This document shows positions 15,743 through 24,276 of a stretch of DNA of 37,601 nucleotides, piece after piece. The notes beneath the pieces are model-generated. The model was not told the origin of the DNA, did not search any database, and saw only the letters and a list, made by a program, of their open reading frames with translations. The position numbers and the translations under genes are program-made. This stretch comes from Candidatus Omnitrophota bacterium. Lineage in GTDB: Bacteria; Omnitrophota; Omnitrophia; Omnitrophales; Aquincolibacteriaceae. How positions within the stretch are numbered: the stretch's first letter is position 1; each line of letters starts with the position of its first letter. The stretch is taken from NCBI GenBank assembly GCA_903819565.1, contig CAIJDY010000137.1:1-37601 (forward strand). The letters are read 5' to 3'.

Positions 15743-16062
15743 TTGCCCTGGGCTTTAACCTTTTCTTTCAAAGCCTGCAGTTTTTCCCTGCGGGTGTCCT
15801 CCGCGAACTTCAGTTTGACCGGGGCCTTGGCCGTGACTTTGTGCGCCTTCTGGTTGACGGCCACTTTCCCGTCGAACTTTTTCTTGAAACGGTCGATGCG
15901 TCCGGCCGTGTCCATGAGCTTCTGCTTGCCCGTGAAGAACGGATGGCAGGAGGAGCAAAGGTCCACCTGGATCCGCGGCAAAACGCTCTTGGTCTCGATG
16001 ATGTTCCCGCAGGCGCACTGAATGGTTGAAGGTCCGTAGTTGGGATGTATTTCTTTTTTCAT
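15739..16062 (-). CDS. rpmE: 50S ribosomal protein L31 with C-terminal extension
   Basis: Residues 1 to about 70 are a zinc-type L31: [11 protein letters not shown], then CACG (C17, C19) and CSSCHPF (C37, C40), and [21 protein letters not shown]. The protein is 107 residues long, whereas L31 is usually about 65-80. The extra 35-40 residues are rich in Lys, Ala and Glu. It starts 1 base after the rho stop and overlaps prfA by 4 bases. Confidence 0.95.
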   Translation of the reverse strand: MKKEIHPNYGPSTIQCACGNIIETKSVLPRIQVDLCSSCHPFFTGKQKLMDTAGRIDRFKKKFDGKVAVNQKAHKVTAKAPVKLKFAEDTRREKLQALKEKVKAQGK

Positions 16063-16063
16063 G

Positions 16064-17476
16064 TTATTTCTCCGCTTTGTTCATGTTGAGTAAAAACTCA
16101 GCATTACTTTTCGTTTTTCTGAGACGGTCCACCAACAGCTCCATCGCCTCAGAGGGGTTCAGTTCGTTCAATACTTTCCGAAGGATCCACACACGGCTGA
16201 GTTCTTCAGGCGGCATCAGGAGGTCTTCCTTACGCGTGTTGGACTTCTTGACGTCAATCGCCGGGTAGATCCTGCGCTGGAAGAGGTTGCGGTCGAGCTG
16301 GAGCTCCATATTGCCCGTTCCCTTGAACTCTTCAAAGATGACCTCGTCCATGCGCGAGCCGGTATCGACGAGCGCTGTGGCGATGATCGTGATGCTCCCG
16401 CCTTCCTCCACGTTACGGGCCGACCCGAAGAAACGTTTCGGCTTGTGCAGGGCGTTGGAATCCACGCCGCCCGAGAGGATCTTCCCGGAATGCGGGGCTA
16501 CGGTATTATAAGCGCGCGCCAGACGCGTGATGCTGTCGAGCAGGATCACCACGTCGCGCTTGTGCTCCACGAGCCTCTTCGCTTTTTCGAGCACGATCTC
16601 GGCTACCTGAACGTGACGATCCGCGGGTTCGTCAAAAGTGGAGGCGATGACCTCTCCCTTCACCGAACGCTGCATGTCCGTCACTTCTTCCGGACGTTCG
16701 TCGATCAGCAGCACGATCAGGTAAGCGTCCGGATGGTTCGTCGTGATGCTGTTGGCGATCTTCTGGAGCAGGATCGTTTTGCCGCTGTACGGCTGCGCGA
16801 CGATCATGCCGCGTTGGCCGAACCCGATCGGCGCCAGGAGGTCCATGACCCGCATGGAAGTCTCTTCCTGCGTCGTCTCGAGCACGATGCGCTTGTTCGG
16901 ATAAAGAGGCGTCAGGTTGTCGAACGCGATCTTGTCCTTTGCGCTGTCCGGGTCCTCAAAGTTGATGAGCTCGACCTTGAGCAGGGCGAAATACCGCTCG
17001 CCTTCCTTCGGAGGCCGGATCAACCCGCTCACCACATCGCCGGTCCGGAGATTAAAACGCCGGATCTGGCTCGGGCTGACGTAGATGTCGTCCGGAGACG
17101 GCAGGTAGTTGTAGTTGGGAGAACGCAGAAAACCGAATCCGTCCTCGAGGATCTCCAGCACGCCTTCCCCGAACATGAGGCCGGATTGCTGGGCCTGGCC
17201 CTGCAGGACTTTGAAGATAAGGTCTTGCCGCTTGAGGCCCGCGACGTTCTCGATCTTGAATTTGTGGGCCATCTTCTGAAGCTCGCTGATCTTCATTTTC
17301 TTCAGGCTGACCACGTCGAGCGGTTTTTCGCCGGACTTCTGCTGCTCGAGCGCTTTCTCAAGCGCTTCGCCGTTGGCAGCCGCGTCTTCTTGCATCATCC
17401 GGGGCGGCCGCTTGTTCTGGCCGTCTTCGGTGCGACGGTGGTGCATCGGGGTTCTTTCTCGGATCTCTCTTGTCAT
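16064..17476 (-). CDS. rho: Transcription termination factor Rho
   Basis: Rho is the hexameric RNA-dependent ATPase that ends transcription. I start it at the ATG at 17476 (470 residues): it overlaps the coaE stop as ATGA, with AAAGGAG upstream, while the track start at 17518 lies within coaE. After a charged tail (1-45) come the Rho N-terminal helical domain ([19 protein letters not shown]), the RNA-binding OB fold ([22 protein letters not shown]), and the ATPase with P-loop AQPYSGKT (about 227-234), [24 protein letters not shown] and [14 protein letters not shown]. The P-loop departs from the common APPKAGKT: the first Lys is Tyr. Confidence 0.96.
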   Translation of the reverse strand: MTREIRERTPMHHRRTEDGQNKRPPRMMQEDAAANGEALEKALEQQKSGEKPLDVVSLKKMKISELQKMAHKFKIENVAGLKRQDLIFKVLQGQAQQSGLMFGEGVLEILEDGFGFLRSPNYNYLPSPDDIYVSPSQIRRFNLRTGDVVSGLIRPPKEGERYFALLKVELINFEDPDSAKDKIAFDNLTPLYPNKRIVLETTQEETSMRVMDLLAPIGFGQRGMIVAQPYSGKTILLQKIANSITTNHPDAYLIVLLIDERPEEVTDMQRSVKGEVIASTFDEPADRHVQVAEIVLEKAKRLVEHKRDVVILLDSITRLARAYNTVAPHSGKILSGGVDSNALHKPKRFFGSARNVEEGGSITIIATALVDTGSRMDEVIFEEFKGTGNMELQLDRNLFQRRIYPAIDVKKSNTRKEDLLMPPEELSRVWILRKVLNELNPSEAMELLVDRLRKTKSNAEFLLNMNKAEK

Positions 17477-18180
17477 TTTTTTGTTGCTCCTTTTGAGAGG
17501 GATTCGAACTTGTGCCACAGCAGTTCGGCATCCCTTCGGGTTTGATAAATGGATTTCGAATTATCTAAAACAAAATCCGCCTTTTGGGCCTTGAGGGCCT
17601 CGGGCATTTGGGCTCTTTCCCGCGCCCGGATCTCCTCGGTGGTAAAACGCTTTCGGTTGAGTCTTTTCTCCTTCACGCTGAAATTACATTGCACGACCAG
17701 GACCTTGTCGCAGAGGGTTTGGAAACCGGCCTCAAAAAGAAGCGGGATCTCCACGAGGATGATGTTCCGGTCGCTCGACTCGATCTTGTCCTTTAATTTC
17801 TCATAAACGTAAGGATGGATCAGGGCCTCCAGTTGTTTCCGCTTTTGCGGGTCGGTGAAAACGTCTTCCGCGATCTTGTCGCGGTTCAGTTTCTTGCCGT
17901 TCTTCTCACAGGCATCGCTGAAAAGCTCCACAACCTGATCAAAAACCGGGCTTCCCTTTTTAAGGGCATCATGGGAGATCTTGTCTGCGTCCAAAACTTC
18001 GGCGCCAAATTTCCTGAAGAACTGCGCCACCGAGCTTTTTCCCGTACCGAACCCTCCGGTCAAACCCACGACCAACCTGGGAAATGCCGCTTTTTTCGAT
18101 CCTTCGCCCTGAGCGCACTCCCGTATCTTGCGTGATGAGAACGAAACGGTCTGCTGAGATGGCTTCAGTTCTTGAACCAT
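17473..18180 (-). CDS. coaE: Dephospho-CoA kinase
   Basis: This is the last step of coenzyme A synthesis. The P-loop [12 protein letters not shown] starts near residue 39, followed by [13 protein letters not shown] and the LIHPYV and [11 protein letters not shown] motifs of the family. About 35 residues precede the usual beginning; the ATG at 18180 lies within the polA 3' end (16-base overlap) and has GGGGGAGA before it. A TTG or GTG at LVVGLTGG would give a normal-length protein but has no ribosome site. The polA-coaE-rho order is also known from other phyla. Confidence 0.95.
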   Translation of the reverse strand: MVQELKPSQQTVSFSSRKIRECAQGEGSKKAAFPRLVVGLTGGFGTGKSSVAQFFRKFGAEVLDADKISHDALKKGSPVFDQVVELFSDACEKNGKKLNRDKIAEDVFTDPQKRKQLEALIHPYVYEKLKDKIESSDRNIILVEIPLLFEAGFQTLCDKVLVVQCNFSVKEKRLNRKRFTTEEIRARERAQMPEALKAQKADFVLDNSKSIYQTRRDAELLWHKFESLSKGATKK

Positions 18181-20873
18181 GTCTCCCCCACAGAAATACC
18201 GACCTTGAGCGGCACTTTCAACTTGTACGCGCCTTCCATTTCTTCTTTCACGAGAGCCGCCAAAGCCTTCGTCTCGCCTTCCGGCGCATCAAAAACCAAT
18301 TCATCGTGCACTTGCATGATCATGAGGCTTTCGCTTTTTTCTTTTTCCAGCCGCGCCTGGATCGCGATCATGGCGACCTTGATAAGGTCCGCCGCCGACC
18401 CCTGGAGCGGCGCGTTGATCGCGGCCCTTTCGGCGTACTGGCGCAATTGCGCGTTCGACGCGCGGATATTCGGAAAATAGGCCCTCCGGCCGAGCAGCGT
18501 GGTCAGAAAACCGTCCTTCTTTGCCTGTTCTTTCTGCGATTCGAGGAATTCTTTGATCTTGGCATACCGGTCAAAGTAATCCCGGATAAACCGGTCCGCT
18601 TCCTGGATCGGAATGTTCAGGTCCTGCGCAAGACCGTAACTGGTCTTTCCGTAAACGATGCTAAAGTTGATGGTCTTCGCGGCGTTGCGCATCTCGCGCG
18701 TCACCTCCGGCTCTTTGACGCCGTAAAGCAGCGTGGCCGTGAAGGCATGAATGTCCCGGTCCTCTTCAAACGCCTTGAGCAGGCTGGGATCCCGCGAAAA
18801 ATGCGCCAGGATCCGCAATTCGATCTGCGAGTAATCCTCCGACAGGATCTTCCCTTTTCCGCGGGACCGTTCCCGGGGAATAAAGGCCTTGCGGATCAGA
18901 TGCCCGGCCTCGGTCCTGACCGGAATATTCTGAAGGTTCGGTTCCGAGCTTGAAAGCCGCCCCGTGTCCGTCGTCGTTTGATTATAAGAAGTGTGCACGC
19001 ACCCGGTTCCGGGATTCACCATCTCCGGCAGCGCGTCCAGATAAGTGGATTTCAGTTTGGTCCGTTCCCGGTATTCCAGGATCTTCCGCGGCAAGGGGTA
19101 TGAAAGCGCGAGCTTTTCAAGAACGCTCGCGTCCGTAGAATAACCGGTCTTGGTTTTCTTGTGTGCCGGCAGTTTCAGCTGCACAAACAGCACCTCGGCA
19201 AGCTGCTTGGGCGAATCAAGATTAAATTCTTTCCCGACTTCTTCATAAATGCTCTTCTCCAAAGCAGCGATCTCTTCCGTGGCTTTTTCCGAAAGCTTCC
19301 GGAGAAAAGGCAGGTCCAGCGTCACGCCGTTCATTTCCATTTTTCCGAGAACTTCCGCAAGCGGCATCTCGATCTTTTTAAAAAGCCCCTGAAGGTCCAG
19401 TGCTTCAAGCTTGTCTCTCAGGGTCGGGACGAGGCGGAAAACGCAGTCCGCGTCCTCGCAAGCGTATTCCGTGATGGCTTCCAGCGGCACCTCCGCCATA
19501 CTGATCTGCTGCGCGCCTTTTCCGATCAGCCTTTCCGTCGGGATCTTTTTCACGTTCAGGTATTCCAGAGAAATGTCGTCCAGGTTGTGATTCCGCTTCA
19601 AAGGATCGATCAGATAGCTCGCGATCATCGTGTCGAACGAAACCCCTGCCAAATGAACGCCTGCCCGCGCCATGACGATCTGGTCGTATTTGATGTTTTG
19701 CCCGTATTTCTGGACCGCGGTGTTTTCAAGGACCGGCTTCAATGCCCTGGTCGCTTCCTCGACCGGCAGCCTTCCTTCGCGGGATTCCCCGCAAGCAACG
19801 GGTACGTAATAAGCCGTGAGGGGTTCCCAGGCAAAGCTCATTCCGACCAATTCCGCGACCATCGGGTCGGTGGATGTCGTTTCGGTATCAAAGCTGAACG
19901 CCTCCGTTTTGCCAAGTGCCTCCGCGAGCGCCTTGAGTTCCTTGCCCGTCCGGATCATTTTGTATTGGCGGTTTACTTCTTCGCTGCCACCCTGCGCCGT
20001 GCTCTTGAGAAGACCGCGGAATTCGTAACGCTTAAAAAATTCTGCCAGGGCCGCCTGGTCGGGCTCGCCCACGCGGATCGCGTCCCAATCGACGGTCAGC
20101 GGCACAGCCGTATCGATCGTCGCAAGCATCCGGGACATTTTGAGGTCTTCGAGGTTCTCCCGGATCTTCTGCCTCTGCTTTTCGGAAGGAAGCCTCTCGA
20201 GATTCCCCAAAAGCTCCTCGACGGAACCGAATTCCTTGACCAGCTTAATGGCGGTTTTTTCACCGATCCCCGGCACGCCCGGAATGTTGTCCGAGGCGTC
20301 GCCCATCAATGCGAGAATATCCACGACTTTTTCGGGCCCGAGACCGTCAAAACGCTCCCGGACTTTCGCTGCGTCATAGACCGGCTCCTCTTTATGCGGC
20401 TGAAAAACCTTGATCTTGTCGTCCACCAGCTGAAAAGCGTCCTTGTCTCCCGTAACAATGAAAACCCGGTGACCTTCCTTTTTCCCGAGGAGGGCCAGCG
20501 TTCCGATCACGTCGTCCGCTTCGTATCCTGCCTTTTCAAAGAGAGCCATATTGGAGAGCCGGCAGAACTCCTTGATCGGCTCGATCTGGCTCACAAGCTC
20601 TTCGGGCATAGGCTTCCGGTGCGCCTTGTATTCCTGGTAGCGCTCGTGGCGGAACGTGGGCTCCTTGCGGTCAAAGCACACGGCCAGGTGTCCTGGTTTC
20701 TGGTCTTCGACGAGCTTCCGGAGCATGGTCACGAATCCATAAACGGCATTGGTCGGTTCCCCTTTGGAATTGGTCAAGGCGGGGATTGCGTAGAAAGCCC
20801 GGTAGCAGAAGGAGTTACCGTCTATCAAGAACAGCGTCTCCCCCTGAACAAGTTGCGGGGTCGCGTTTTTCAT
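18165..20873 (-). CDS. polA: DNA polymerase I
   Basis: The 902-residue enzyme has all three activities. The 5' nuclease domain (about 12-290) shows LFLIDGNSFCYRAFYA, ADDVIGTLA and GDASDNIPGVPGIGEKTA. The 3'-5' exonuclease is intact: DTE at 329-331, GQNIKYD, and YACEDAD. The polymerase part has DYSQIELRILAHFS (motif A), INFSIVYGKTSYGL (motif B) and MQVHDELVFD (motif C). No good ribosome site is seen just before the ATG, but the N-terminus is at the family position. A strong promoter lies upstream at 21018-21046. Confidence 0.97.
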   Translation of the reverse strand: MKNATPQLVQGETLFLIDGNSFCYRAFYAIPALTNSKGEPTNAVYGFVTMLRKLVEDQKPGHLAVCFDRKEPTFRHERYQEYKAHRKPMPEELVSQIEPIKEFCRLSNMALFEKAGYEADDVIGTLALLGKKEGHRVFIVTGDKDAFQLVDDKIKVFQPHKEEPVYDAAKVRERFDGLGPEKVVDILALMGDASDNIPGVPGIGEKTAIKLVKEFGSVEELLGNLERLPSEKQRQKIRENLEDLKMSRMLATIDTAVPLTVDWDAIRVGEPDQAALAEFFKRYEFRGLLKSTAQGGSEEVNRQYKMIRTGKELKALAEALGKTEAFSFDTETTSTDPMVAELVGMSFAWEPLTAYYVPVACGESREGRLPVEEATRALKPVLENTAVQKYGQNIKYDQIVMARAGVHLAGVSFDTMIASYLIDPLKRNHNLDDISLEYLNVKKIPTERLIGKGAQQISMAEVPLEAITEYACEDADCVFRLVPTLRDKLEALDLQGLFKKIEMPLAEVLGKMEMNGVTLDLPFLRKLSEKATEEIAALEKSIYEEVGKEFNLDSPKQLAEVLFVQLKLPAHKKTKTGYSTDASVLEKLALSYPLPRKILEYRERTKLKSTYLDALPEMVNPGTGCVHTSYNQTTTDTGRLSSSEPNLQNIPVRTEAGHLIRKAFIPRERSRGKGKILSEDYSQIELRILAHFSRDPSLLKAFEEDRDIHAFTATLLYGVKEPEVTREMRNAAKTINFSIVYGKTSYGLAQDLNIPIQEADRFIRDYFDRYAKIKEFLESQKEQAKKDGFLTTLLGRRAYFPNIRASNAQLRQYAERAAINAPLQGSAADLIKVAMIAIQARLEKEKSESLMIMQVHDELVFDAPEGETKALAALVKEEMEGAYKLKVPLKVGISVGETWFKN

Positions 20874-21017
20874 TATGAGATTGAGTTAATGATCTTCCTT
20901 TTGGTTACTCGAGAATTACACGGAAAGAGATAAGTGCGGTCAACTTTCAATATGGAATTGGAGTTCGGTCTCTCTCAAGCGGAGCTTAATCAGCCTTCCC
21001 TGCTCAAAGGCGGGCAT

Positions 21018-21046
21018 AGCATAGCCAACCCCCCTGAAGAGGTCAA
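21018..21046 (-). promoter_or_regulatory. Sigma-70-type promoter upstream of polA
   Basis: On the minus strand TTGACC (21041-21046), a 17-base spacer and TATGCT (21018-21023) fit the housekeeping consensus at 5/6 and 4/6. The start site would be near 21011, giving polA a leader of about 135 bases. The 218-base gap between pilT and polA holds no gene. This promoter would drive polA through murA. Confidence 0.55.
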
Positions 21047-21091
21047 GTTTTTATTTCCGGTTTTTGTTGCCGCCCGTATTTACGGCCTCGC

Positions 21092-22174
21092 CTACTTTTT
21101 GTCTTTTCCGGCCGGCTGGATCCTCGAAAGCGCAAGCGCAAGCTCTTTGGGTTCGACCGCCATCTCGAGCGCGGCGTCGAGGCTGATGATCCCTTGGGTA
21201 TAGAGTTGTTTTAAATAGTCATCAAGCATGATCATGCCGTAGCGGGAGCCCGTCTGGATCTCCGAGAGGATCTGGTAGGTCTTGCCCTCGCGGATCAGGT
21301 TCCTGATGGCCGGAGTCGCGAACATAATCTCGAAGCCCGCCACGCGGCCTTTGCCGTCTATGCGCGGGAGCAGCACCTGGGAGATCACCGCCACGAGCGT
21401 CGAGGCCAACTGCACGCGGATCTGGGCCTGCTGGTGCGACGGGAAAACGTCGATGATACGGTCCACGGTCCGCGCCGCGCCGGTCGTGTGGAGAGTCGAG
21501 AACACCAAATGTCCCGTTTCTGCGGCGCGAATGGCGGATTCCATAGTCATCAAGTCGCGCATTTCGCCGATGAGGATCACGTCCGGGTCCTGGCGCAACG
21601 ACTTTACGATGGCCTCGGAGAACGTCGGAACGTCGTCCCCTACCTCACGTTGCGTCACGACGCACTCCTTGTGGGTGTGGACAAATTCGATCGGATCTTC
21701 GGCGGTAATGATATGCCGCGGAAAGTTCTCGTTAATATAGTTAAGCATGGTCGCCAACGTCGTGGTCTTTCCGGATCCCGTAGGGCCCGTCACGAGCACC
21801 AGACCGCGCGGGAGATTGAGGACCTCGATCAGCTGATTGGGCAGGCCGATATCCTTGAAATTATAGAACTTGGACGGCAGGAGACGCAGCACGATGGCGT
21901 AATGGCCCTGCGCTTTAAAGCAGGAGACGCGGAAACGCGCTTTGTCCTTGAAGGAAAACCCGAAATCAATGCCGCCGACCTCTTCGATCTTTTTACGCTG
22001 GGCTTCCGTGGTGATCTGCTTGGCGAAACCTTCCGTGTCCTGAGGCGTAAGGGATTGGGTTCCGATCGACACGAGATCGCCGACCAACCGGTAGGTCACC
22101 GGCCGCCCCGGGGTGATGTGGATATCCGAAGCCTCTCTCGAGACCGCCTCCATCAAGACCTCTTCTATGCCCAC
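21092..22174 (-). CDS. pilT: Type IV pilus twitching/retraction ATPase PilT
   Basis: PilT is the hexameric ATPase that powers pilus retraction for twitching motility and DNA uptake. The 360-residue protein has Walker A GPTGSGKTTT (130-139), the Asp box ITAEDPIE, Walker B DVILIGEMRD, the His box GHLVFSTLHT and the PilT mark AIRNLIREGK. It starts at a GTG with AAGGAG just upstream. No other pilus genes are in the window. A perfect TATAAT lies between it and the Rnf-like operon. Confidence 0.95.
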   Translation of the reverse strand: MGIEEVLMEAVSREASDIHITPGRPVTYRLVGDLVSIGTQSLTPQDTEGFAKQITTEAQRKKIEEVGGIDFGFSFKDKARFRVSCFKAQGHYAIVLRLLPSKFYNFKDIGLPNQLIEVLNLPRGLVLVTGPTGSGKTTTLATMLNYINENFPRHIITAEDPIEFVHTHKECVVTQREVGDDVPTFSEAIVKSLRQDPDVILIGEMRDLMTMESAIRAAETGHLVFSTLHTTGAARTVDRIIDVFPSHQQAQIRVQLASTLVAVISQVLLPRIDGKGRVAGFEIMFATPAIRNLIREGKTYQILSEIQTGSRYGMIMLDDYLKQLYTQGIISLDAALEMAVEPKELALALSRIQPAGKDKK

Positions 22175-22218
22175 GGGACTCCTTCCTCTAAAGGGGAAAA
22201 TTTCGGACGACTTCTCCT

Positions 22219-22224
22219 ATTATA
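22219..22224 (-). promoter_or_regulatory. Perfect -10 box upstream of pilT
   Basis: TATAAT on the minus strand, 45 bases before the pilT start codon and just after the RnfA-like stop, predicts a start site near 22212. No convincing -35 box is at the right distance (AGGTTT or neighbours), so the promoter may need an activator or an alternative contact. Confidence 0.4.
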
Positions 22225-22246
22225 TTCGACCAGCGGGGGAAAAACC

Positions 22247-22756
22247 TTAGAAAACGTACCGGCCGAGGCCCCACAGGGCAAGGGAAACGAATGCCGCCAA
22301 AAGACAAAAAACGGGCCACCCCTTCACCGGCTCCGGGACGCTTGAAAAAAGAAGCTTGTACCTCAGCCCGAGAAAACCGGTCTGAAATAGCGCGACCCCC
22401 ACGCTCGCAACCCACACCCATGAGAGGTTATAAAAAAAGTCCTCGCGAACAGAAAGAGGCGTGGACGCCAGGGCGATCACGAAAAAAAAGAAAAAATCGG
22501 ATTTTTTCTGGTAACGCGTCAAAAGATAGGCCGTCGCTCCCGTAAGCAGGACCGCGTATTCCCGGACAAAACCCCGGCAGCCGGCAAAACTTGCGGTCAC
22601 CGTGAAAAGAGCCGCGATCAGCCCGAGAGTCAGGAAAAGATCCGTCGCCTCCCGCCAGATCCAAAAAAAGGACGGCACAGGCCTTTGGGAAAAAGCCTGC
22701 CGCGACCCTCGGATCGCGAACAAAAAACCGGCAACGATGATCAGGCTGTAGGACAT
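22247..22756 (-). CDS. Divergent RnfA/NqrE-like membrane protein without cluster cysteines
   Basis: This 169-residue integral membrane protein has about six hydrophobic segments. Size, position and the C-terminal part match RnfA: FFYNLSWVWVASVGVALFQTGFLGLRYKL parallels the helix ending in the family's LFAGIRERL, and SVPEPVKGWPVFCLLAAFVSLALWGL parallels IPKAFRGLPIALI..GLMSLAFMGF. The two places where RnfA has its conserved cysteines (LGICP and NCAVLG) read as GSRQAF and ASTPLS here, so the intramembrane iron-sulfur cluster cannot form in the usual way. The assignment rests on these alignments and on the operon; it is the last gene, 4 bases after the RnfE-like gene. Confidence 0.7.
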   Translation of the reverse strand: MSYSLIIVAGFLFAIRGSRQAFSQRPVPSFFWIWREATDLFLTLGLIAALFTVTASFAGCRGFVREYAVLLTGATAYLLTRYQKKSDFFFFFVIALASTPLSVREDFFYNLSWVWVASVGVALFQTGFLGLRYKLLFSSVPEPVKGWPVFCLLAAFVSLALWGLGRYVF

Positions 22757-22760
22757 ACGG

Positions 22761-23282
22761 CTACCTTCGAAAGGGCTGGTTTTTCCAAAAGGACGCCAGA
22801 ACGGCGATCAGCAGGAAAAGAACAGCCGGTTGTTGAAATGAAATGCCCCGCCCCCCAAACTCCAAGCCTTTTTGAGCTCCCGTGACGATAAGGACGAAGA
22901 GGATGAACCCGAAGCCCGCGACGGCCCTCTCCCAAAAGTACCTTAAGACCTCCTTTGAAAAAACGCGGGCCCGGCTCGCCCTTTTTTCTTTTTCCATAAA
23001 AGAGAGCGGCGTCAGAAAAAAAACGCTCAACAGCCACAGCGGTTCCAGCTCCGCAAGGGTCCAGACGATTTGCCCCCAGACGAGCAGCCAAAGAAAAAAA
23101 GCCTCCTTCAGGAACCTTTCGGGAAAAAACCTGCGCGTGAACCAGAAAAACAGAAGGGAGATCCAGGAGACGGCCGTGATCAACAGCGCCGTCTGGCAAG
23201 CTCTCGGGGGATCGAACGCATAGGCCATGAGAGGAAGATAAGCCAGGACGCTTCTTGAAAAAAGGCTTTCCGGCAGCTTCAT
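22761..23282 (-). CDS. Divergent RnfE/NqrD-like membrane protein without cluster cysteines
   Basis: This 173-residue membrane protein has five to six hydrophobic segments. The start (LFSRSVLAYLPLMAYAFDPPRACQTALLI) parallels the RnfE opening NPVLVQLLGLCPLLAVT..., and WERAVAGFGFILFVLIVTGAQKGLEFG parallels the family's GLGMGLGFTLALTLLGAIREILG. Both cysteine sites are changed: LCP is YLP, and NCAILG is LTPLSF; the only Cys (C29) is elsewhere. It overlaps the 48-residue gene by 4 bases and is 4 bases from the RnfA-like gene. Homology is distant and should be confirmed by profile search. Confidence 0.7.
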   Translation of the reverse strand: MKLPESLFSRSVLAYLPLMAYAFDPPRACQTALLITAVSWISLLFFWFTRRFFPERFLKEAFFLWLLVWGQIVWTLAELEPLWLLSVFFLTPLSFMEKEKRASRARVFSKEVLRYFWERAVAGFGFILFVLIVTGAQKGLEFGGRGISFQQPAVLFLLIAVLASFWKNQPFRR

Positions 23283-23425
23283 ACCTTGACGCCCTCCTCG
23301 AAAATTATCCGGGGCCGTTCACGGCCGAACTTTTTGACGCCGTAGAGCACCGCCATCAGCGCGCACACACAAAAGCCGAGGAACAGGTACCTTAAAATTC
23401 TCACTGCGATCTTTTTGACACTCAT
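23279..23425 (-). CDS. 48-residue single-helix membrane protein in the RnfG position
   Basis: This gene is too short for the ORF track. It reads MSVKKIAVRILRYLFLGFCV... and ends RPRIIFEEGVKV: a positively charged N-terminus, one transmembrane helix (about 11-31) and a short tail. It overlaps the rnfD stop by 4 bases (ATGA) and the next gene's start by 4 bases (ATGA), which strongly supports translation. In Rnf operons this place belongs to RnfG, which has one N-terminal helix plus a large FMN-binding domain; here only the helix is left. It could be a remnant of RnfG or an unrelated small subunit. Confidence 0.7.
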   Translation of the reverse strand: MSVKKIAVRILRYLFLGFCVCALMAVLYGVKKFGRERPRIIFEEGVKV

Positions 23426-24276
23426 GATTGACCGCCTGCGTTCACAAGCCCTTCCGCCGCAGAGGGCCGGGGCCTCAACCAGACATCCAGCCAGGGAGTC
23501 AGCAAATTCATGAGAAGGATCGAAAAACCCGCAGCTGCCATCGAAAATCCACGGGGACTCAGTAGCGCACTCAGCAAGGCGGCTCCCGCCACAAACAGGC
23601 GCGTCCCCCTGCGCGTCAACGGCATAGCGACCGGATCCGCCAAAAGGAAAAAAGCCGTCAAAAGAACGCCGCTAAAAAAATTCCCGGGATCGTTCCCCCA
23701 CCGGCCGAGGGCGAAGGTGCAAAAAGAGCAGAGCGTTATATAAAGGAAAGGGGTCTCCCAATAGCCCTGTTTCTGTCTCACGAGGATCAGACCGCCGATC
23801 CCGACCGCCGTCAGGACCCAAAAGCTGCCATGAAGGACCAGGGGTTCCGCCGTCATGCCCGGAAAACTTGCATGAAGAAAAACGCGCGCGAACAACACGG
23901 GATGGAAAAGATATTCTCCCATCCCTCCAAAAAACTCTTTCGCGATGAATACGGCCAAAAAATTCGCTAAAAGGATCGCCTCCGAAGGGCATCCGGGCGG
24001 CATGAGAATCGCCATTAAAACCGCGATCAGGATCGCTTCCCCGTGATGAAGCTTGTCCTTTTTGCCGAAGAGTTTCGCGCCGAGGAGCTCGAAAGCAACG
24101 GCGCTGATCAAGCTTAGAAGAAGCACGTGCAGAAATTCCGTTTTCCCGAAAAAACCGGCCGCAAAAATCACCGGCATTAACGCGGCCAGCTGACCCCAGC
24201 ACCTCTTGGCGACAGTATCCGCGCTGTGGATATAAGGCGCCGGCGTCGCGGAAAACGTCTTCCCGTTCTCAGCCAT
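23422..24276 (-). CDS. RnfD/NqrB-like membrane subunit, FMN-attachment loop missing
   Basis: RnfD is a membrane subunit of the Rnf ferredoxin:NAD ion pump. The 284-residue protein aligns well at the start (PYIHSADTVAKRCWGQLAALMP), in HHGEAILIAVLMAILMPPG, KEFFGGMGEYLFHPVLFARVFLHASFP, and at the end (LLADPVAMPLTRRG, FSILLMNLLTPWLD). The loop after SFP, where RnfD carries the S-G-A-T motif whose Thr holds covalent FMN, is absent: the chain goes from SFPGMTAEPLVLHGS straight into the next helix, making the protein shorter than the usual 310-350. Residues such as ADP in LLADP remain. It overlaps rnfC by 8 bases and the small gene by 4. Confidence 0.85.
   Translation of the reverse strand: MAENGKTFSATPAPYIHSADTVAKRCWGQLAALMPVIFAAGFFGKTEFLHVLLLSLISAVAFELLGAKLFGKKDKLHHGEAILIAVLMAILMPPGCPSEAILLANFLAVFIAKEFFGGMGEYLFHPVLFARVFLHASFPGMTAEPLVLHGSFWVLTAVGIGGLILVRQKQGYWETPFLYITLCSFCTFALGRWGNDPGNFFSGVLLTAFFLLADPVAMPLTRRGTRLFVAGAALLSALLSPRGFSMAAAGFSILLMNLLTPWLDVWLRPRPSAAEGLVNAGGQS

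Noticed and set aside
17477-17518. Upstream rho start used in the track
   Set aside because: It would overlap coaE by 46 bases and lacks a ribosome site; the ATG at 17476 has one and forms an ATGA overlap.
19161-20933. 590-residue plus-strand ORF opposite polA
   Set aside because: It is an antisense shadow; polA motifs on the other strand are unmistakable.
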